From positions 1-11,432 of the forward strand of contig CAZXHL010000080.1 of assembly GCA_964640545.1 (NCBI GenBank): DNA of 11,432 bases. The letters are read 5' to 3'. A program made the translations under genes and the position numbers. This document shows, piece after piece, positions 1-6,820 of this stretch. The stretch's first letter is position 1; the number at the start of each line of letters is the position of its first letter. The DNA comes from JBGSZX01 sp964640545. GTDB lineage: Bacteria > Bdellovibrionota > UBA2428. A model generated the notes under the pieces. That model made no database searches. It was not told where the DNA came from and was given only the letters and a program-made list of their open reading frames with translations.

Positions 1-843
1 AATGGAACGACTACAGCACAAGTTCAAGTCACACTTCTTGATGCCGCCAGCAATCCAATCAGTGGTGAGACTGTTCTTATTAGCTCAGCTCAGAGCATTG
101 CGGGAATTAGCTGTGCGGGAACTACCGACGCTAGCGGCCAGATCACATGTGGTTTCACTTCTGACACTCCTGAAACCAAAACCATTGCCATCGCAACACC
201 TGCGGGCCTAAGCGCCAACACTGTACCAGTAGAAATTTATAGCATCCTCGGCTCCAACATCACATCTGAGACGAATGTTGATGGAGCTACGGAAGTCATC
301 ACACCAACTGGTGGATTTGCGTCTGGCGGAAACTATGGTTTCGCCCTCACCAACAATTCTGGAGGCAACATTAGTACGACCAGCGCAAGCAGCACAACAT
401 ATACAGCTGGTTCGACATGTGCTCAAGGTGGCGGCAAAGACATCGTTACGATTTCTGATAGCCTCGGCCAGACGCTCACCGTCGACCTCACAGTTGAATT
501 CTCTAAACTAGTGACAAACTCAGGGAACCCAGCCTACGGCACACAATCCATCAACGTGGATAGAACCTTTGTCTTTGAAAACTCAGGCTGTATCACAAGC
601 GGAACCATTACAACAACTTTCTCCACCACTGACGATGGTGGAGGCTCAGGCAATACTCCTGCCTTCGAACTCACAGGTGTCGATACATGTAATACGGGCA
701 CACTAGCAGGCGGAGCCACATGCCAAGTACCAGTGAGATTTAGAGCTGGCGATGCCGCTCTAGACGCCGGATCTTACACAGGAAGCGTTGGCATCGACGA
801 TTCGACAGACACACCATCATTTAGCTTATCAGGGGATAAGTAG
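1..843 (+). CDS. C-terminal part of a secreted/surface protein with Ig-like domains (5' end outside window)
   Basis: Frame 1 is open from the first base to the TAG at 841-843 (280 residues), so the gene starts upstream of the window. Residues about 5-80 resemble a bacterial Ig-like (Big_1, invasin/intimin type) domain: an opening beta strand, 'DAASNPISGE', a Cys pair and a 'TDASGQITC' turn. Residues about 85-165 form a second Ser/Thr/Gly-rich beta unit. Residues about 170-280 look like a choice-of-anchor-D/ASPM-SPD2-Hydin-type domain with 'TLAGGATCQVPVRFRAG' and a closing 'YTGSVGI' strand. Composition is rich in Thr, Ser, Gly and Ala with few Lys, and the Cys come in pairs, which suits disulphides outside the cytoplasm. 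The C-terminus has no sorting signal I recognise. The beta-propeller gene follows after 22 nt. Family assignments come from memory of sequence style; the exact role (adhesin or other surface protein) is inference. Confidence 0.75.
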   Translation, partial: NGTTTAQVQVTLLDAASNPISGETVLISSAQSIAGISCAGTTDASGQITCGFTSDTPETKTIAIATPAGLSANTVPVEIYSILGSNITSETNVDGATEVITPTGGFASGGNYGFALTNNSGGNISTTSASSTTYTAGSTCAQGGGKDIVTISDSLGQTLTVDLTVEFSKLVTNSGNPAYGTQSINVDRTFVFENSGCITSGTITTTFSTTDDGGGSGNTPAFELTGVDTCNTGTLAGGATCQVPVRFRAGDAALDAGSYTGSVGIDDSTDTPSFSLSGDK

Positions 844-853
844 GAAAGAACTT

Positions 854-860
854 AGAGGAA
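854..860 (+). promoter_or_regulatory. Shine-Dalgarno fixing the propeller gene start
   Basis: AGAGGAA lies 5 nt before the ATG at 866. It supports that start over the in-frame upstream ATG at 788, which would overlap the preceding gene and bury the signal peptide. Confidence 0.7.
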
Positions 861-865
861 CGTAT

Positions 866-1789
866 ATGAGAGAGTTTATTTTAACAGGATTTATCATCGC
901 CATTACAGGGACAGCATCTGCCCAAAGCTTGCGATCCTCGAGTAGTGAGTACCTGAAAGACCGAGCCCCGGCTTCATCTCAAGTCGACAACATCGACTTC
1001 AAAAACAACTGTGTGCGGAAGGCCGACTCCCTTCAAAGCAAAACTGACATCGCAGCTTTTGCAGCAATTTGTCTCTCAAAAGTTCAGTCAAAAGCTGATC
1101 CAAAAAACATGATCCACTCAGAAGATGGTCGCTACACCGTCTTTACTTCCGACAATATGATTTTTGTAAAAAAGCAAAGCGTTGCTTCGGGTGAAGAGAC
1201 ACAATTTATAGTGGGCAAGAACCCCTCACTCAATCAGATCTTATCCGTTAAAATCGACGCCGCCAGAGAAGAAATATATGTCTTAGATTCCATCGGTGGA
1301 TCTCAACGCAGAATATTAGTTTACGGCATCGGAAGCTCCGGCATCCAAGACCCCATTCGCCTCATCGACCACGAATCCATTGCTAACGCTTCAGACATAG
1401 CCGTCGACCCAATGAACGAAAAGCTCTTTGTGAGCATTCCTGACAATTCAAAAGTCTTGATGCTCAATCAACTCGCAACCAAGCACAGCGGAAGCATACT
1501 AAAGTATCAGCAAGCTCCTCTTGCCGAAATCGACTTCACTAGTCACTCTGGTAGACAGCCTTCCTCACTAGCCATTCACACCACAAAGAAAAAACTCTTT
1601 GTAGCCGACCAAAATGGCGACGAAGTCTTAGTTTTCTCAACCGACAACATGTTCAGCGTTGAAAAGCGCTTAGACCTTAAGTCGGAAGGCATCACCAATG
1701 CCATTGCTCTCGGAGCCGGAACGGACAACAACCTAGAAGTGGTTGATGGTGCAACAGGCAAACTCCACCTCGTCAAACTAGGCCAATAG
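866..1789 (+). CDS. Exported beta-propeller-like protein (NHL/YncE-style repeats)
   Basis: A 307-residue protein. Residues 1-19 are a signal peptide: a hydrophobic stretch, then A-S-A before Gln20, a good signal peptidase I site. Cys49 and Cys69 sit in a short helical N-terminal segment and could form a disulphide in the periplasm. From about residue 90 there are repeating beta-blade units of the form 'hydrophobic strand, D-P/N-x-x-x, K/E-LFV, small turn, KVLVF', near 125-155, 174-203, 232-260 and 275-305. This is typical of NHL or YncE-like beta-propellers, although only four or five blades are visible, so the propeller may be short or diverged. No catalytic motif is seen; such proteins are usually binding scaffolds. 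It lies 22 nt after a large Ig-like surface protein with its own ribosome binding site, so the two are probably one transcription unit, and it may bind that protein or a shared ligand (inference). Confidence 0.75.
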   Translation: MREFILTGFIIAITGTASAQSLRSSSSEYLKDRAPASSQVDNIDFKNNCVRKADSLQSKTDIAAFAAICLSKVQSKADPKNMIHSEDGRYTVFTSDNMIFVKKQSVASGEETQFIVGKNPSLNQILSVKIDAAREEIYVLDSIGGSQRRILVYGIGSSGIQDPIRLIDHESIANASDIAVDPMNEKLFVSIPDNSKVLMLNQLATKHSGSILKYQQAPLAEIDFTSHSGRQPSSLAIHTTKKKLFVADQNGDEVLVFSTDNMFSVEKRLDLKSEGITNAIALGAGTDNNLEVVDGATGKLHLVKLGQ

Positions 1790-1829
1790 CCATATAGCTC
1801 GCCGCCGATAATTTCACATCTAATGTGAC

Positions 1830-1858
1830 TTGCTAGCTAATGCCTCAGCTCCTATGCT
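1830..1858 (+). promoter_or_regulatory. Putative promoter giving a leaderless transcript
   Basis: TTGCTA (1830-1835), a 17-nt spacer and TATGCT (1853-1858). The -10 ends 6 nt before the ATG at 1865, which would put transcription start at or next to the start codon. No Shine-Dalgarno is present. Confidence 0.5.
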
Positions 1859-1864
1859 TTCGGC

Positions 1865-2809
1865 ATGGGAAAATATTCATTCTTTATTCTCTTAGGGGTT
1901 CTCGCCATTGGCATCTTCGTCTACCTAAAGGGTCAGCAATCCCAGTCCATCAAAGCAGGCACTAAGATTCCGGAACAACTTATTTGGACTCCAGCCAAAG
2001 ACATCTTGATCCTAGAGGACTCCAATTCGATCGCCTCCAACAAACAAGCCGCCGTGGTTAGACTTTGGAGAGCGGGACATGAGTCCGCACCGGAGTGGAC
2101 AGCCAAGCTACTGCAAACACTCCCTGCGACTGAGAAAAAGTCTTTCCTCATCCGGCTCTTCGAGGCAGGAACGGAAACCTCCAGCGAACTTGGACTACAA
2201 CTCATCGACAAAAGTATCGGCCCCCTCGATGACAAGAATCTCGAGAGAATGCGACTGATCAAACGGTTTACAATCTCCCCCTCCGACACCCTACCCGTCC
2301 TCGAAACCCTGCTTTCAAAAGAGCCCCCATCAAGCCAAGCCTATGTGGATATTGCCCTCACCATTTATAGGTCAACTCAGCAACAACGGTCGATTCGAGA
2401 AAACTTTGTGAAACAAATTGACCCCGCCACAAACAAGACGAAAATCGAAGCCACAGATCTTCTAAAAATCTATCGCACCCTCATCCAAGATCCTGCCACC
2501 CAATCTGATGCCCTTCAAAAAGCAAAGAAAACAGTTCTCTCAGCAACAGCCCCTGAAAGGCTCAAAGTCGCACTTTTCAAAATCCTGGAACAACGCAAAA
2601 GCAGCCTGAGCCATGCTGAACTCGAGAAGTTCTTTGACAGCTTATCCAACGAATCCAAAGCAAAGTTTGCTAGAAACTTGGTTTATCGTTGTGAAGGCGA
2701 TCGATATGAATGGCTAGACAAAATGTCATCGAGCCCCGTGGAAACCATCATGTATGCCGCCCAAGTCGCCAAAGATGAAATCAAAAAAGCCGACCCCTGC
2801 AAACGCTAG
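1865..2809 (+). CDS. Membrane-anchored helical (HEAT-like) protein, unknown function
   Basis: A 314-residue protein I do not recognise by name. Residues 4-22 are one hydrophobic segment after a short Lys-containing start, with no cleavage site, so it is probably a signal anchor with the rest in the periplasm. The remainder is predicted helical, with paired amphipathic helices of HEAT/TPR-like spacing ('KQAAVVRLWRAG', 'KKSFLIRLFEAG', 'DLLKIYRTLIQD'). There are exactly two Cys, at 276 and 312. The next gene has the same design and also just two Cys (275 and 349), with a similar context after the first one ('C-x3-R-[YW]'), so the two look like diverged tandem paralogues. The ATG at 1865 has no Shine-Dalgarno but has a promoter-like -10 immediately upstream, suggesting a leaderless mRNA. 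Function unknown; helical-repeat proteins usually bind other proteins. Confidence 0.75.
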   Translation: MGKYSFFILLGVLAIGIFVYLKGQQSQSIKAGTKIPEQLIWTPAKDILILEDSNSIASNKQAAVVRLWRAGHESAPEWTAKLLQTLPATEKKSFLIRLFEAGTETSSELGLQLIDKSIGPLDDKNLERMRLIKRFTISPSDTLPVLETLLSKEPPSSQAYVDIALTIYRSTQQQRSIRENFVKQIDPATNKTKIEATDLLKIYRTLIQDPATQSDALQKAKKTVLSATAPERLKVALFKILEQRKSSLSHAELEKFFDSLSNESKAKFARNLVYRCEGDRYEWLDKMSSSPVETIMYAAQVAKDEIKKADPCKR

Positions 2810-2891
2810 TAAACCGCCAGATCCAGCAGCAAAATATTGACTCACTCCACCTCACTCACACTCAAATGCCTTCACCTATTCCCAGGACCCA

Positions 2892-2920
2892 TACCAAAAT
2901 CAGAAGATTGTGTTTAAAAT
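2892..2920 (+). promoter_or_regulatory. Putative promoter giving a leaderless transcript
   Basis: TAAAAT (2915-2920) is a 5/6 match to the -10 consensus and ends 6 nt before the ATG at 2927. The -35 is weak (TACCAA, 2892-2897, spacer 17). No Shine-Dalgarno precedes the ATG. The 117-nt gap from 2810 to 2926 holds no gene or terminator that I can see. Confidence 0.45.
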
Positions 2921-2926
2921 AGCCTT

Positions 2927-3997
2927 ATGGCAAAGATGAAGAACCGCATCGCACCTTTTATCATTCTTGTAATTTCTATCGCAGCTATTGGCGTCTTGCT
3001 CGGACAGCTTTTCTACAAATCAAATCCGGTTGAAGAAGCCAAAGAAACTTACGCTGAAAGAATGAATGAAATCAAAGAAGCTGATGAGAGCACCCTCAAA
3101 GATCTCAGCCAAGATCCTAAAAAAGTTTACGGCGCACTCATGAGACGTGCCCAAACCCTCGATCCCTCAGCAAGGGCCAAAGCGGAGTCTTTACTTAGTA
3201 GCCCCAATCAAACTCTAAAAGAAGCTGCCTACCAGGCGATTGGATTCTATGCCGACGCCCAAGCCAATGAAATTCTCGAGAACGGAATCAAAACTGAAAA
3301 TGCCGAGACTCGCCCCTCCATCATCAGAGCTTTAGGATTTCGGCAGTCCGAAGAAAGGACCGCCCTTATCCAAAAAGTTTTGGACTCATCACAACTCAAC
3401 GAACGTGAAATGATCCTCGCTTTAGAAGCTCTCGTAAAAGTTTCCAACTCCCAGGCCATTCGAGACAAATCAAGCCATCAAATGCTGAAAGTTTATGAAA
3501 AATCAAAATCGCCTGGGATCCGATCTGATATTTTACTTCGAATCAGCAAAAACAATCCGGGCTTCGCGCCTCTCGAGAAAACACTTTTAAATGCATTGCA
3601 GAACGACAAGGAAACAGGGCTTCATGTTTTTGCCATCAAACAACTTTCAGCCTTCCAATCCAAATGGCTCAAAGAAAATCTTTCTAAGTTTATCAAGTCC
3701 AAAGACCTAGACGTTAAAATTGCAGCCATTGGAGTTCTGCCAAGCCTTTGCCCCAAGAACCGCTGGAGCATGATTGAAGAGATCTTGTTTCAGGATCGAG
3801 ATCGTCGCACGCAACTGACTCTTCACTACACAATAAAGGAACTCGGATCTCAAAAAGCACTCATACTAATCGAGAAAGCTAAGTCAGCCGGCACCTTCAG
3901 CCAAGAAGAGCTCAACGAGCTAGAGACACTAGAGAGCGAGATTCAGTCCAAAGCCCAGCTCTCTGATAGCTGCGAGCTCAAAAACAAGTCCAGCTAA
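2927..3997 (+). CDS. Membrane-anchored HEAT-repeat protein, unknown function
   Basis: A 356-residue protein. A basic start (MAKMKNR) is followed by one hydrophobic segment at about residues 9-29 and then an alanine/glutamate-rich helical linker. From about residue 65 there are successive helix pairs of HEAT-repeat type, for example 'NQTLKEAAYQAIGFY', 'ETRPSIIRALGF', 'NEREMILALEALVKV', 'GIRSDILLRISK' and 'DLDVKIAAIGVLPSL'. A short coiled region follows at about 325-345. The only Cys are C275, within the last clear HEAT helix, and C349, eight residues from the end; a disulphide could close the end of the solenoid if it faces the periplasm. Layout and Cys placement match the gene immediately upstream. 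Each has its own promoter-like element, so they are probably separate transcription units despite being paralogues. HEAT solenoids are generally protein-docking surfaces; the partner is unknown. Confidence 0.8.
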   Translation: MAKMKNRIAPFIILVISIAAIGVLLGQLFYKSNPVEEAKETYAERMNEIKEADESTLKDLSQDPKKVYGALMRRAQTLDPSARAKAESLLSSPNQTLKEAAYQAIGFYADAQANEILENGIKTENAETRPSIIRALGFRQSEERTALIQKVLDSSQLNEREMILALEALVKVSNSQAIRDKSSHQMLKVYEKSKSPGIRSDILLRISKNNPGFAPLEKTLLNALQNDKETGLHVFAIKQLSAFQSKWLKENLSKFIKSKDLDVKIAAIGVLPSLCPKNRWSMIEEILFQDRDRRTQLTLHYTIKELGSQKALILIEKAKSAGTFSQEELNELETLESEIQSKAQLSDSCELKNKSS

Positions 3998-4044
3998 GCC
4001 AATATTTTTAAGCATTTAGCGCCACAATAAAGTTCCACTTCGCA

Positions 4045-4073
4045 TTGACTATCCTTCGGAAATTGAGAATCAT
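4045..4073 (+). promoter_or_regulatory. Promoter of the DUF6607-like gene
   Basis: TTGACT (4045-4050, 5/6 to consensus), a 17-nt spacer and AATCAT (4068-4073, 4/6). The -10 lies inside the Fur-type palindrome, so a repressor bound there would block polymerase. Confidence 0.55.
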
Positions 4074-4079
4074 TCTCAA
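4063..4079 (+). promoter_or_regulatory. Fur box (7-1-7 iron-responsive operator)
   Basis: TTGAGAATCATTCTCAA is a perfect 8-1-8 inverted repeat. Its core TGAGAAT-C-ATTCTCA (4064-4078) matches the 7-1-7 Fur consensus TGATAATNATTATCA at all but the symmetric T/A to G/C position. It overlaps the predicted -10 and sits 21 nt before the start codon, a classical place for iron-dependent repression. Confidence 0.75.
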
Positions 4080-4086
4080 AACGATC

Positions 4087-4093
4087 AGGAGGT
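4087..4093 (+). promoter_or_regulatory. Strong Shine-Dalgarno for the DUF6607-like gene
   Basis: AGGAGGT, with its AGGAGG core ending 8 nt before the ATG at 4101. A second ATG follows at 4104 and could also be used. It is the strongest ribosome binding site in the window and contrasts with the SD-less genes around it. Confidence 0.85.
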
Positions 4094-4100
4094 CTTTTAT

Positions 4101-5084
4101 ATGATGAAACTCACTCACCAATTTTCTCAGCGATCAGCGCTTTGTGCTTTGTTAGCCTTAGGGGCTCCAACTCTCGCGAATGCAGACAGCAGCTTTGAGC
4201 GCGGACAAGAAGCCATTCTTGGACAAGCAGGATGCCACATTGTCGACTACAGCTACACTGAAACAGAATCACTTAAAGAAGGCTACCAAATCGATGGCCG
4301 CGTTTATGATTCCAACAAAGACAAAACAACTTACGAATTGATCATCCCCATTCAAAAGTCTGCTACGGAAATTCGACTGCAACACGTTTTATTCATGAAG
4401 GACCTCAAAACTGGCGAAGTCAAAGGCATCATGAAGCACCACTCTGAAGACTGGGCTTTCGAAGCTTCTCATCATTTTGAATTTGTCACTGCAGGACAAT
4501 ACACAGCTGTCCCGAACACGGAAAGATCTTCATGGACTCGCAAGACAACAAATCTTGATGACGGACTTCGCTACCAGTGTGAAGGACAGTGGGACTTCAC
4601 GAAGCACCACCCAGAATTCAACTGCTCAACTTTCGCACCGATTCCTGGCCGCGAAATCCGCGACATGGCTCGCAAAGACTATAACACTCTCGATCGCACT
4701 AATCGCGTGATCACTTATGATCACTCTTGGATCGAGCGACAAGACAACATCAAAACGATCCAAGCTGAAAACGGCGATAGAACTCCTCTAGCTCGCGAGC
4801 ATGGTCGCATTTGGTACGTCAAACAAAACGACGAACAATGTGCAGAAGCCAAGACTTGGGCCCTATCACGAATGGCCTACTGGAAAGTTCTTATGGAAAC
4901 CTGGGAAGAATACCTCAGCGAAAACAAAGACTGGAAAGAAGTCGGAAAAATCGACGGTCTTCCCCGCTTCGTTGCGATGTTTGCCGTCGAAGAAAAATAC
5001 GTTGACGCCCTTCGCACACAACCGGAACTCGCCACGGAAGCTAAGGCTGAAATTCGCGCTATCATCGAAAAATACCGCAGATAA
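4101..5084 (+). CDS. Exported DUF6607-like protein, probably iron-regulated
   Basis: A 327-residue protein. Residues 1-28 are a signal peptide with a hydrophobic core and A-N-A before Asp29, so the mature protein is periplasmic or outer-membrane associated. Landmarks resemble DUF6607: an early 'GCHIVDYSYTET' (44-55), 'GIMKHHSEDW' (109-118), 'SSWTRKTTNLDDGLRYQCEGQW' split around 143-164, and the strongest block 'DRTNRVITYDHSWIERQDN' (198-216). The C-terminal third is helical and Trp-rich. Mature Cys are at 45, 160, 175 and 247, and paired His occur at 113-114, 124-125 and 169-170. I have no known biochemical function for the family. Its gene is monocistronic: a promoter with a Fur box, a strong Shine-Dalgarno, and a terminator at 5139-5172. 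This suggests expression under iron limitation and a role in iron or haem handling (inference from regulation only). Family assignment is from memory. Confidence 0.75.
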   Translation: MMKLTHQFSQRSALCALLALGAPTLANADSSFERGQEAILGQAGCHIVDYSYTETESLKEGYQIDGRVYDSNKDKTTYELIIPIQKSATEIRLQHVLFMKDLKTGEVKGIMKHHSEDWAFEASHHFEFVTAGQYTAVPNTERSSWTRKTTNLDDGLRYQCEGQWDFTKHHPEFNCSTFAPIPGREIRDMARKDYNTLDRTNRVITYDHSWIERQDNIKTIQAENGDRTPLAREHGRIWYVKQNDEQCAEAKTWALSRMAYWKVLMETWEEYLSENKDWKEVGKIDGLPRFVAMFAVEEKYVDALRTQPELATEAKAEIRAIIEKYRR

Positions 5085-5138
5085 GCCGGGCCTACCCCGG
5101 ATTGTCTTGGAACACCTTAAGGCGTTTCACATCACAAT

Positions 5139-5172
5139 AAAAGCCAGCACCTGAGAGGGTTGCTGGCTTTTT
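5139..5172 (+). terminator. Rho-independent terminator after the DUF6607-like gene
   Basis: AAAAGCCAGCA (5139-5149) pairs perfectly with TGCTGGCTTTT (5161-5171) around an 11-nt loop, giving an 11-bp stem that ends in a T-run followed by CGTTT. It is 55 nt past the stop. The A/T arms also allow partial function on the minus strand. A smaller hairpin (CCGGG 5086-5090 with CCCGG 5096-5100) lies just after the stop but has no T-tract. Confidence 0.9.
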
Positions 5173-5217
5173 CGTTTCCTGCTCAAACTGATTCCACACG
5201 TTTCCTCCACTCTTGGC

Positions 5218-5246
5218 TTTGCAACCCTCAATTATTCGACTATCTA
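5218..5246 (+). promoter_or_regulatory. mscL promoter, leaderless type, with shared TTTGCAACCCT element
   Basis: TTGCAA (5219-5224), a 16-nt spacer and TATCTA (5241-5246). The -10 ends 6 nt before the ATG at 5253, and the bases just before the ATG (CTCCCT) are not Shine-Dalgarno-like. The -35 lies in TTTGCAACCCT (5218-5228), which recurs at the same distance before top6B. Confidence 0.55.
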
Positions 5247-5252
5247 CTCCCT

Positions 5253-5657
5253 ATGAAAATCTGCCAAGAATTTAAAGCCTTCATTGCTCGTGGAAACATG
5301 ATGGATCTAGCCGTCGGAATCATGATTGGAGCGGCCTTCAACAGCATCGTCCAGTCTCTCGTCAAAGACATCATGACTCCCTTTATAGGGATTTTCTTGG
5401 ATGCCGATTCTATGACTGAGTGGGCCTGGAAGTTCAATGTCAGCGGAGCCAATGGCGCCCAGAAAGAAGTCTTGGTCGCCTACGGGAAGTTCCTGCAAGC
5501 CGGAATCAATTTCCTCATTCTTGCCATTATTGTTTTCTTCATCGTGAAAGCTCTCAGTAGCCTCAAGAAAAAAGCGGAAGATCCAAGCAATGTAGAAACT
5601 CCTACGCCTCAGGACATTCTGCTCCTATCAGAGATTCGCGACCTGCTGAAGAAGTAG
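5253..5657 (+). CDS. mscL: Large-conductance mechanosensitive channel MscL
   Basis: 134 residues, the usual MscL length. It forms a homopentameric inner-membrane pore that opens under membrane tension to release solutes during hypo-osmotic shock. The N-terminal amphipathic helix (MKICQEFKAFIARGN) leads into TM1 (about 16-44) with the family signature 'RGNMMDLAVGIMIGAAF' and the constriction-region small residues. A periplasmic loop spans about 45-75, TM2 about 80-101, then a Lys cluster and the conserved C-terminal bundle helix 'QDILLLSEIRDLLKK'. The ATG at 5253 is chosen because family homology begins there. An in-frame ORF extends upstream to 5160, but it runs through the terminator and promoter. 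The gene is apparently monocistronic and converges with queF, 14 nt apart; I see no separate terminator in that gap. Confidence 0.97.
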   Translation: MKICQEFKAFIARGNMMDLAVGIMIGAAFNSIVQSLVKDIMTPFIGIFLDADSMTEWAWKFNVSGANGAQKEVLVAYGKFLQAGINFLILAIIVFFIVKALSSLKKKAEDPSNVETPTPQDILLLSEIRDLLKK

Positions 5658-5671
5658 CTCCTTATTTCAAA

Positions 5672-6061
5672 CTACTGATCGTCGCTTGAGACACTCGTTG
5701 TAGCATCAATGCCGCCGCGAGTATTGTATTGCATGGTAACCTGCAAGAAAGCAGGCTCAAGCACTTTAGCGAGGTCTTCAAAAATCTTTCCATTCGCGTG
5801 CTCTTGGTAGATGCCTACATTGCGGTAGCTTGTGAAGTAATACTTCAAGGACTTCAACTCAATGATCTTAGCGGCGGGGATGTATTCTACTTTAACGTAA
5901 GCGATATCCGGCAAACCAGAGAAGGGACATACCGCAGAAAACTCATCCGTCTCGTAAACGATTCGCTGAGTGGGCCCTTCGTATGGGAAAGTTTCAAGTA
6001 AGTTAACCTTCACATTTTCAGGTCCGATAAATTCCAATTTCATGCCTTCTGCTTCAGCCAT
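5672..6061 (-). CDS. queF: NADPH-dependent preQ0 reductase QueF (short, YkvM-type)
   Basis: 129 residues, the size of unimodular type I QueF. It reduces the nitrile of 7-cyano-7-deazaguanine (preQ0) to the aminomethyl group of preQ1, the last free-base step before insertion into tRNA by Tgt. Cys45 in 'SAVCPFSGLPD' is the nucleophile that forms the thioimide with the nitrile, and Asp52 is the matching acid. The 'ELKSLKYY' QueF motif for NADPH binding is at 68-75, and Glu87-His88 lie in the substrate-binding region. The ATG at 6061 is supported by AAGGAG 8 nt upstream; Met7 is a possible later start. It is the last gene of the que operon, 43 nt after queC. Its 3' end faces mscL across 14 nt. 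Confidence 0.96.
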   Translation of the reverse strand: MAEAEGMKLEFIGPENVKVNLLETFPYEGPTQRIVYETDEFSAVCPFSGLPDIAYVKVEYIPAAKIIELKSLKYYFTSYRNVGIYQEHANGKIFEDLAKVLEPAFLQVTMQYNTRGGIDATTSVSSDDQ

Positions 6062-6069
6062 TTTCTTCT

Positions 6070-6075
6070 CTCCTT
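6070..6075 (-). promoter_or_regulatory. Shine-Dalgarno of queF
   Basis: On the minus strand AAGGAG ends 8 nt before the queF ATG (A at 6061). It fixes this start and allows independent reinitiation within the operon. Confidence 0.8.
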
Positions 6076-6104
6076 AAGCCGGGACTATGCCCAGCAATTA
6101 TAAA

Positions 6105-6782
6105 TCATTTCAACGAACGCTGGTAATCTTCAAAACCATTCCGGCGTAATTCACAGGCCGGACATTCACCACAACCATAACCCCAAGAATGCAAATCTTT
6201 ATGATTGCCCTGGTAGCAAGTGTGAGTGTTTTCTACAACATCTTTCAGCCCACCCAAATCAGACGCAAGCTTAAAGGTCTGCCCCTTACTGAGGAACATT
6301 AGTGGCGTATGGATCGTGAAATCAAAATCCATTGCGAGGCTCAAAGACTTTTGCATGCTATCGATGAATTCCTTGCGGCAATCGGGGTATCCCGAATAAT
6401 CCGTTTCACAAGTTCCAATCACAAGGTCTCTCATACCCCGAGGGGCCGCATAGGCCGCAGCAAGGTTTAGAAACAAGGCATTTCTTCCTGGAACAAAAGT
6501 TGAAGGAAGCCCCTGAAACCCCCCATCCTTTTTGATCTCAATAGAATCATCCGTCAGAGCGTTTTTTGCAAGGTCCTTCAAGGAAGACACTGGTAGCAAA
6601 CGATGCGATTTAGCGAAGCGTTTTGATAGCTTCTCCGCACACTCAAGTTCGATCTTGTGTTTTTGCCCATAATCGAAAGTGAGCGTATGAACATCGTCCC
6701 CAAACTCTTTGATCGCCCACAAAAGACAAGTCGCAGAGTCTTGGCCGCCTGACAAAATCACTAGAGAAGAACGTTTGGACAT
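6105..6782 (-). CDS. queC: 7-cyano-7-deazaguanine synthase QueC
   Basis: 225 residues. It converts 7-carboxy-7-deazaguanine to preQ0 using ATP and ammonia, in the cytoplasm. The PP-loop ATPase motif 'LSGGQDSATC' is at 10-19 and 'TFDYGQKH' at 35-42. 'FVPGRNALFL' (96-105), 'GTCETDYSGYPDCR' (123-136) and 'HTPLMFLSKGQ' (158-168) are typical QueC blocks. The structural zinc site is complete: Cys189, Cys204, Cys207 and Cys210 ('YGCGECPAC'). The ATG at 6782 is chosen because family homology begins just after it and GAGGA lies 11 nt upstream. An in-frame GTG at 6800 would add six residues but has no Shine-Dalgarno. It is the third gene of the operon, 38 nt after queD. Confidence 0.97.
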   Translation of the reverse strand: MSKRSSLVILSGGQDSATCLLWAIKEFGDDVHTLTFDYGQKHKIELECAEKLSKRFAKSHRLLPVSSLKDLAKNALTDDSIEIKKDGGFQGLPSTFVPGRNALFLNLAAAYAAPRGMRDLVIGTCETDYSGYPDCRKEFIDSMQKSLSLAMDFDFTIHTPLMFLSKGQTFKLASDLGGLKDVVENTHTCYQGNHKDLHSWGYGCGECPACELRRNGFEDYQRSLK

Positions 6783-6820
6783 AGAAAAGGAAATCCTCAC
6801 CGCAAACCCATGTTCGCAGC

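Noticed and set aside
788..865. Upstream in-frame ATG extending the beta-propeller gene by 26 codons
   Set aside because: It overlaps the preceding gene, lacks a ribosome binding site, and would push the signal peptide inside the protein. The ATG at 866 has AGAGGAA 5 nt upstream.
1933..2289. 118-codon minus-strand ORF
   Set aside because: Antisense shadow of the first HEAT-like gene; Ser/Leu-rich with no domain or ribosome binding site.
2838..2866. CTCAC-rich stretch with several near-copies
   Set aside because: Short imperfect CTCAC repeats in an intergenic gap; no array structure and too little to call an operator.
5086..5100. CCGGG/CCCGG hairpin after the DUF6607-like stop
   Set aside because: Only a 5-bp stem and no T-tract; the nearby 11-bp stem at 5139-5171 is the better terminator.
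4801..5154. 117-codon plus-strand ORF inside the DUF6607-like gene
   Set aside because: Lys/Arg-rich frame shadow that runs past the stop into the intergenic region; the main frame has signal peptide, Shine-Dalgarno and family motifs.
5160..5252. Extended N-terminus for mscL
   Set aside because: The extra 31 codons run through the terminator arm and promoter, and MscL homology begins at the ATG at 5253.
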